A DNA stretch of 64,000 nt from Ceratothoa steindachneri. Taxonomy: Eukaryota; Arthropoda; Malacostraca; Isopoda; Cymothoidae. The notes under the pieces were generated by a model, which was not told where the DNA came from, searched no databases, and was given only the letters and a program-made list of their open reading frames with translations. A program made the translations under genes and the position numbers. Within the stretch, counting starts at the first letter, position 1; every line of letters begins with the position of its first letter. The stretch spans positions 79,532,648 to 79,596,647 of the forward strand of contig OZ018337.1 in NCBI GenBank assembly GCA_963969495.1, written 5' to 3'. This document shows, piece by piece, positions 58,768 through 64,000 of this stretch.

Positions 58768-59697
58768 CGTTTCCCATGGTGAGATACAATCGCACATGGT
58801 TTCCAATAAAGGAGGTGGGAGGGGAGGGGGGGCAGAGGTTGTTCTTTTACGCTGATAATTAAGTGGAATTAATTTTCGATCTTTAACTTTCCCCTACAGG
58901 GTCAGAGGGGCTTGGCTTTACCCAGCCGGAAGAATTATTCAAACCTTGAGGCCAGAGCATTGTGTTCGTATTTCCTTCTTGTTTCTTTTTTGTAGTCTTA
59001 AAATTTGATCACCCTCTCCTAACCTTAATTAGTGTTAATTACTTCTGCCTATGTAATAAGTCAAAATAGGTGAATTTATTTTTTTATCTTAGATGATAAT
59101 TCATGGGCTGGTACTGCCCTCACACCCTCAGCATAACGTTCTCCATATTTTACCCTTTCAAATAAGGTGAAGATTGTGTTCACCTTACTTCCCTTTGGCG
59201 CACTGCGAACATTAGGTGCAGCTTAGTTTTACAGTTGGGAGAGAACCTTTCTGACTTGAACATTGGTTTCACCTTATTTTCCAGTTATAAGTTCAGCTGG
59301 GGAATGTAGGTAAATTAAGTTCCCGGTGTACTGTTGGCAGATATATCTGTGCGGTTTTTAAATATTTACCTTTGAGCCTTGTACAGTGCACACATCATTA
59401 GTTAAGTAGTTAAATAAGTCCTTGAGAACCAATTACAAAGATCAACTGTTCATTTTTGATTTCTAAGAAATCGAGTAGGATTGTGTTGCGTGACGAGGGT
59501 GCGTGCCATATTTCTCTTGTCTTTGTGGAGATAATTGTCCTTTTCAATTAATCAGAAATCACTGAACCAACCGCTTGAACTAAGGTTGGTATCTCGATGG
59601 TTTGTAAGCTCGCGGCGAGGGCAAGTTCTCACGAGGGGTTCCTTCCGGTCGGGTTGGTAATTAGAGATCTCTAAGGATTTCGTATAAAGGGTTTAAA

Positions 59698-60267
59698 TTT
59701 TAACAAAGTGGAAGAAGACGAATTCAAAAGGATGCCTACACAATGGAGTCTTCTATCAAAGAAGTAGGATGAGCTTAGCTCATTGTGCCGATCATTCTTT
59801 CCAGCGGGGAGTGAAGGTGATGTAGTGTTTAGAAAAACATACAATACGTAAGGACCGTAACGACCTGCAAACTGTGATATATTGAGTGTGAGATAGATAT
59901 TTTAATCATATTTACGTGGTGTAAACTTGTTTATCACGAGCAATGTACGAGGCAAACGTATTGAGAATTAAGGGGTGTGATGCAATTCTTTTACTCAGGT
60001 GGATGGTGCGAAGCATACATATTATCAAAAATGGGGCTCTTAGCCCTTTGTTCTAAAGGCTATTGTTATTTTTTTAATTATGGCACGAGTCTATTAAAAA
60101 ATATCTTCAAAGCGCTCTAGTGAAGTATTTGCTTTCCATTCATTTAAGTGTTCACGGGTGTAGGAGGCCCTTTTGTTAGTGGCCTTTCGCTGCAGAGGTC
60201 TCCCTTTCGATGTTCAGTGTGTCGTCGAGATAACTTAATTTATCTTTATTTCATTGCGTATTATAAA
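59698..60267. other. Unique sequence between the tandem array and the Tc1-like element
   Basis: No gene or repeat recognised. It begins at the array's right boundary ('TTTTAACAAAGTGG') and so represents the original right flank of the duplicated segment. Confidence 0.5.
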
Positions 60268-61011
60268 TACAGCCACGGCCGTAAGTTTTTAGACTAATAT
60301 ATACTATTATTTTTTTCCATTCGTTTTTTTTTAGATTTATGTGATAGAAATAATTATTCTAATATTTAAAATATTGCAGATTTATTAAAAAGTCAGCATT
60401 TCAAAAATAATAAGAAATACAGTGATTCCTTCGCTTAATTCCAAATCGCGCTTTGGTGTTGTTCCTGTCGGAGGTGAGGTATAGTCCTTAGGTCTTTGCT
60501 ACACGATCAAAAGGGTAAAATAATGACAATTATTTTTTAATTGCTTTATGTTGGGTAATTATAATCCATTTATTAATATTTTTTCTCTAAAATAAATGTT
60601 TTAATTCCAGAAAATGTTCTTGCCAAAGAAAAATGCCAAAGGGTATTGTATCAAAAAGTACCATCTTTAGGATAATTAATGACTTTAAAAGACATTATAA
60701 TCCTGTGAAGAAGTCCTTTAGACGTCCAAGAGCTTCAAATAAACGCCAAGATTTCATCCTGGTAAGCTCCTAGCTCAAAGCTCGGGTTGTCTCCAGCATC
60801 ACGCTTGCTCACGATTGGAAAGAAACAGGTGTGAAGGCTAGAGCGCGCACAGTAAGGCGGAGACTTTGACAAAGGTTTCAAGTCGAGAAAGTCTGCGAAG
60901 AAGCTTCGGTAATTGTGAAGATTCGCGGCCCCTGATTTCCCGCGCTATATTTGGGCGATTTTACTATTGTTTTTAGTTGTTGTTTTTTTCAGATATCCTA
61001 CTGGCCAATCA

Positions 61012-61690
61012 TAACAGTTTATTTTCCCAACTTTTTTTGTGTTTCTAAAGAGGGGTAAAAAGTAATGGGGTTTTTGTATTTTCTATGTTTTTTTCTTAAG
61101 TTTATTATCGATCTCGCCTAAATAATATATGCCTGCCCCTATTTTGTCCTTTGACGTAGTTTTCTTTGTTTTTTATTAAATAAAATCACTTTTTCCTCTT
61201 GCCAGGGAATTGTGTTCACCGAATTGAAGTATGAAAAGTGTTAACCGTTTATTTTTTCCAGCTTCCCTTCGTGTTTATAAAGATAGGTAAAAAGTAAGGT
61301 GTGTTTTTTTATATGTTCTATTTTTATTGTAAGTTTATTATCTATCTCGCCGAAATAATATATGCCTGCCACTATTTTGTATCTTGACGTAGTTTTCTTA
61401 TTTTTTATTAAACAAGGAATTGTGTTCGCCGAATCGAAGTATGAAAAGCGTTAACGGTTTATTTTTTCCAGCTTACCGTCGTGTTTATTAAGACACGTAA
61501 AAAGTAAAGTTTTTTTTCGATATTTTCTATTTTTTTCGTAAGTTTATTATCAATCTCGTTTAAATAATATATGCCTGCTACTATTTTGTCTTTCGTCGTA
61601 GTTTTCTTTGTATATTTTATTAAATAAAATGACTTTTTCCTCTTGCCAAGGAATTGTGTTCGCCGAATCAAATTATGAAAAACGTTACCC
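61012..61690. repeat. Tandem repeat of ~210-230 bp, three copies, inside the nested element
   Basis: 'GTTTATTTTTTCCAGCTT'-like starts at about 61018, 61248 and 61458. Each unit includes 'TAAGTTTATTATC.ATCTCG', 'AATAATATATGCCTGCC' and 'GACGTAGTTTTCTT', and each ends with 'GGAATTGTGTTC.CCGAAT' (copy 1 contains 'GCCAGGGAATTGTGTTCACC'). Internal subterminal arrays are common in non-autonomous DNA elements. Confidence 0.8.
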
Positions 61691-62440
61691 GTATATATAC
61701 GCGCGCACATGAGTTTGGCGTCAGTTGATTCGAAATAGAAAGTGCGTGCACTGTCTGTTCATTATCTTTTGTTCTAACTGACCACGATAAAACAAACGAA
61801 TTTTCGTTTTTTCTCGGTTTATGCCCGACCTCAAATTTCGTGGGCGCTTTGTTATAAATATCTCTATTTTTAAAATATACGCAAATGCTATATAGTATAA
61901 CTATAGCAGTTTCAGTACTTAATGTGGGCCAATATCTAATTATCATGTTATGACGAAAAATAGATTGGCCACCATCTTTAAATTGAAAGAATCTAGTTAG
62001 TTTATTTTTTATATTTTTGTAAAATCTTCACCTCAAAAGAATCGGTTACGTAGGGGCATATATAGTTTAGTCTTTTTATTCTTATAAAACACTTTAAATA
62101 TTTATTTTTTTAAAAGATGCTATAATTGTGTACATATGGGTGCGAACGGGTTACGTAACACGTTATAAACAAATAGAGACCTAACGAGATTTGGCAATCG
62201 CGCCTTTCAATTGGAAACTAAGGATAGGCTTTTTTGAATTAGGAATATTTACGAGGTATTTTTTCATTTACGGGTGGGTGGGGGTGCAACACCCCATAAT
62301 TAATAGGCCGTATATGGGGCGAAGCCCCCATTTCTAAATTAAGTTAAAAATTATATATAATACAATATGGTGCGATTGCAATAGCCTAACCTCACCCCCA
62401 GGCACTTTTTTTAAATTTACGCATGAAAAAACATTGTTTT

Positions 62441-62443
<3 letters not shown>

Positions 62444-62508
<65 letters not shown>
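62444..62508. repeat. (TA)n microsatellite
   Basis: About 32 perfect TA dinucleotides. The 'IYIYIY' frames across it on both strands are artefacts. Confidence 0.97.
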
Positions 62509-62510
<2 letters not shown>

Positions 62511-63522
62511 TTCGAGTGTAACTCTGAACTTACAGTTCACAAGGATGTTTTTCCGTTGCCGTAAATATCTTGTTGCGCTGAAGGAGAGCGCGAACGGTGC
62601 AAATTTAATATGTCCGCTCGACTTTAGGAATTATTACGAGGGTTTTTTTAAATTGCGGGGAGGTGAAAGTATGGGGGAGCTTTCGAAACTGTCTAAAAAA
62701 AATTAATTTTTATTCTCGTGTTAAAATAACGACTCAAAAAAATGAAGTGGGTAAAGCAAAGAGAAAGTCGCTAGAAGAGTAGCCCAAAAAGTCGAGCGGA
62801 AAATCAGGGGCCGCGAATCTTCACAATTGCCGAAGCCTCAACTCGCCAAAAGGAAACTTAAGGATAGGTTCCACATTTGGATGAAATATAAATAATGGAC
62901 TGTTAAAGATTGGGGCAAAGTGATATTTCGCGATAAAGCGCCATATCTCTTGTTTGGAGCTTCTAAAAGATCCCTCGTTAAGAGGAGAACAGGAAAGAGC
63001 TTAGCCGAGTCCGGTTTCGTGCCCACGGCAAAGCATCTAAGGAACTCTCCATGTCTGAGGCAGCTCCTCATCTAAGGGAACTGGAGCGCTAGTAATTTTG
63101 CCCAAGGACACAACCATAAACTCAAAATGCTATCAAAACGTGCTTCATCAGCAGTTCAGGTCCAATTTAAGGATGATAACTATTTTTTAGTATGATGGCG
63201 CACTTTGGCACAAAGCAAAATCCATAACAAAGTTCTTGGCTGAAAATAACATCGATTTTTTTTTTTACCTTGCCCCTGGAATTTAGCAATTTAAACCCAA
63301 TAGAGAATTTGTGGGCGATAATTAAACTGACGGTTGATAAACCGAAGCCATCAAATTGGGAACAGCTTGCAGGTGCTTATTCAACAAAATGGAACAATAT
63401 CAGTGAAGATAACAGCACAAATTTGGTATCCAACAGGCTGAAGCGAATTGGAGCATTTCTTTAGAACAAGGGACATTAATGTAAATATTGACTGTAATTA
63501 TAATTAATAAGATTGGGAAATC

Positions 63523-63525
<3 letters not shown>

Positions 63526-63571
<46 letters not shown>
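63526..63571. repeat. (TA)n microsatellite
   Basis: About 23 TA dinucleotides, 3' of the Tc1-like transposase stop. Confidence 0.97.
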
Positions 63572-63572
<1 letters not shown>

Positions 63573-63940
63573 CACCCTAAAATTATGATAAAACATATTA
63601 AAATAAAAAGCAACATTTGATTTGTTTTATTAACCAGTCACTAATTCTATAATTTAAGAAAGGGATATTTTTGAGTATTTGAATAATTATTTCATCTTAG
63701 TTTGGTTATGACTTATGTTTTTTTATCAAAGTTATTTCTAATAATTCTTTTATAATATCAATAAAGTAAATGGTGAAGTTCAGAAAATTTATAAAAATTT
63801 AACCATGGCTGCTTTTTTTTAGAATTAAAATTTCAATTTTAGTAGTGAAGCGCAAGCTTCCCCATAGGGGAGAGTGGCGAAGCCATTGCCTGGTTTTCCT
63901 ATAAGAAAAATATATTAGTCTCAGAACTTTTGACCATGAT

Positions 63941-63945
63941 TTTTT

Positions 63946-64000
<55 letters not shown>
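63941..64000. repeat. T run followed by (CT)n, cut by the window end
   Basis: Ten T bases, then 25 CT dinucleotides from 63951 to the last base. The array continues beyond the window. Confidence 0.97.

Larger units (their letters stand above)
53342..59697 (+). repeat. 6.35-kb tandem unit 3
   Basis: Third copy, about 6353 bp plus 3 ambiguous A bases. It carries more private changes than unit 2 (for example near 55224, 55314, 55735, 55865, 56161, 57126 and 59526). It ends at 'ATAAAGGGTTTAAA', after which unique sequence 'TTTTAACAAAGTGG' begins. There is no fourth LINE copy at this right edge. Confidence 0.95.
60908..62831. mobile_element. 1924-bp inverted-repeat element inserted in a transposase gene
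   Basis: The left terminus 'GGTAATTGTGAAGATTCGCG' (60908) and the inverted right terminus 'GGCAATTGTGAAGATTCGCG' (complement of 62812-62831) match over about 34 bases with one mismatch and one indel. Flanks are 'GAAGCTTC' (60900-60907) and 'GAAGCCTC' (62832-62839), an 8-bp duplication with one change. An 8-bp duplication occurs in hAT, P and Merlin superfamilies; the GG start argues against a standard hAT (CAG). The interior holds three ~220-bp tandem repeats (61012-61690), a (TA)n tract (62444-62508), GC hairpins near 62280-62333, and no frame that I recognise as a transposase. It is probably non-autonomous. Confidence 0.75.
60633..63465 (+). pseudogene. Tc1-like transposase interrupted by a 1.92-kb insertion
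   Basis: Part 1: from the ATG at 60633, 'MPKGIVSKSTIFRIINDFKR', then 'RRPRASNKRQDF' (GRPR-type linker) and 'ARTVRRRL' (about 60847-60870), the second helix-turn-helix. Part 2: from 62832, 'WTVKDWGKVIFRDKAPYLLF' holds the first catalytic motif, degraded from SDES-type to RDKA. 'KRRTGKSLAESGFVPTAKH' follows, and 'YDGALWHKAKSITKFLAENN' (about 63190-63250) contains the second Asp. After a frameshift, 'SNLNPIENLWAIIKLTVDKP' (about 63283-63342) contains the third catalytic Glu. The frame ends 'SNRLKRIGAFL' at the 63462-63464 stop. Across the insertion the frame closes as 'KSAKKPQLAKRKLKD'. Stops and frameshifts elsewhere make it inactive. Confidence 0.8.
60268..63812 (+). mobile_element. Tc1-like DNA transposon containing a nested insertion
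   Basis: The left end is probably 'TACAGCCACGGCCGTAAGTT' (from 60268), the TA + CAG start usual for Tc1. The right end is less certain: 'TTTAACCATGGCTG' (about 63798-63811) is a weak inverted match. Without the nested 1.92-kb insert the element would be about 1.6 kb, a normal size for Tc1. The transposase lies on the + strand. A (TA)n tract occupies part of the 3' region. Confidence 0.55.

Noticed and set aside
62270..62345. Helitron 3' end (hairpin near CTAA)
   Set aside because: The GGGGC-GAA-GCCCC hairpin is only about four bases from CTAA, and no 5' TC end or Rep/helicase sequence was seen.
62434..62706. 90-codon frame reading through the (TA)n tract
   Set aside because: The start and first third are microsatellite, and the rest has no motif and lies within the nested element.

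Overview
The window looks like non-coding, repeat-dominated DNA from an animal nuclear genome. It is AT-rich and has long microsatellites ((TTC)n, (TA)n, (CT)n), many minisatellites and decayed transposable elements. I found no convincing intact host gene, no functional tRNA or rRNA gene, no operon-like layout and nothing prokaryotic. The mixture of Tc1/mariner elements, CR1-like LINEs ending in an ATGTTCTT-type repeat, a mariner of a type common in crustaceans, and a non-LTR element with gag zinc knuckles, endonuclease, RT and RNase H points to an arthropod, probably a crustacean and perhaps a decapod. That assignment rests on family resemblance only.

Layout. 1-5 kb: AT-rich sequence with a pyrimidine microsatellite, a small reverse-transcriptase fragment, a SINE-like piece resembling the 3' half of 5S rRNA, and a Tc1-type terminal repeat. 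5.06-10.9 kb: one long, frameshifted copy of a non-LTR retrotransposon (ORF1 with zinc knuckles; ORF2 with endonuclease, RT and RNase H). 12 kb: a G-rich minisatellite. 13.4-14.1 kb: the C-terminal end of a Tc1 transposase next to two copies of a tRNA-derived SINE. 15.05-15.41 kb: a cysteine-rich, once-frameshifted reading frame, the only candidate for host coding sequence. 16-19.9 kb: four minisatellites, one of which (80-bp period) grew out of the 3' end of a Tc1 transposase gene. 24.4-25.6 kb: a small hAT-type MITE and a mariner pseudogene. 27.1-32.2 kb: four more minisatellite arrays. 33.2-35.6 kb: a Tc1 copy split by a CR1 LINE, followed by a Ty3/gypsy RNase H fragment. 39.4-42.8 kb: a decayed RTE-like LINE. 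40.6-59.7 kb: a 6.35-kb segment present three times head to tail, containing most of that LINE, a 443-bp hAT-like element and about 3.7 kb of other sequence. 60.3-63.8 kb: a Tc1-like element whose transposase frame is split by a 1.92-kb insertion with terminal inverted repeats and an 8-bp target duplication.

The most informative structures record genome remodelling. In the triplicated segment, about 20 differences between unit 1 and units 2/3 fall in the first 590 bases, and almost none fall in the next kilobase. That is the pattern expected if unequal exchange between two LINE copies made the duplication. The insertion at 60.9-62.8 kb can be removed in silico and the transposase frame closes exactly across it. 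None of the mobile elements looks capable of moving on its own, because every transposase or polymerase seen carries stops, frameshifts or missing catalytic parts.
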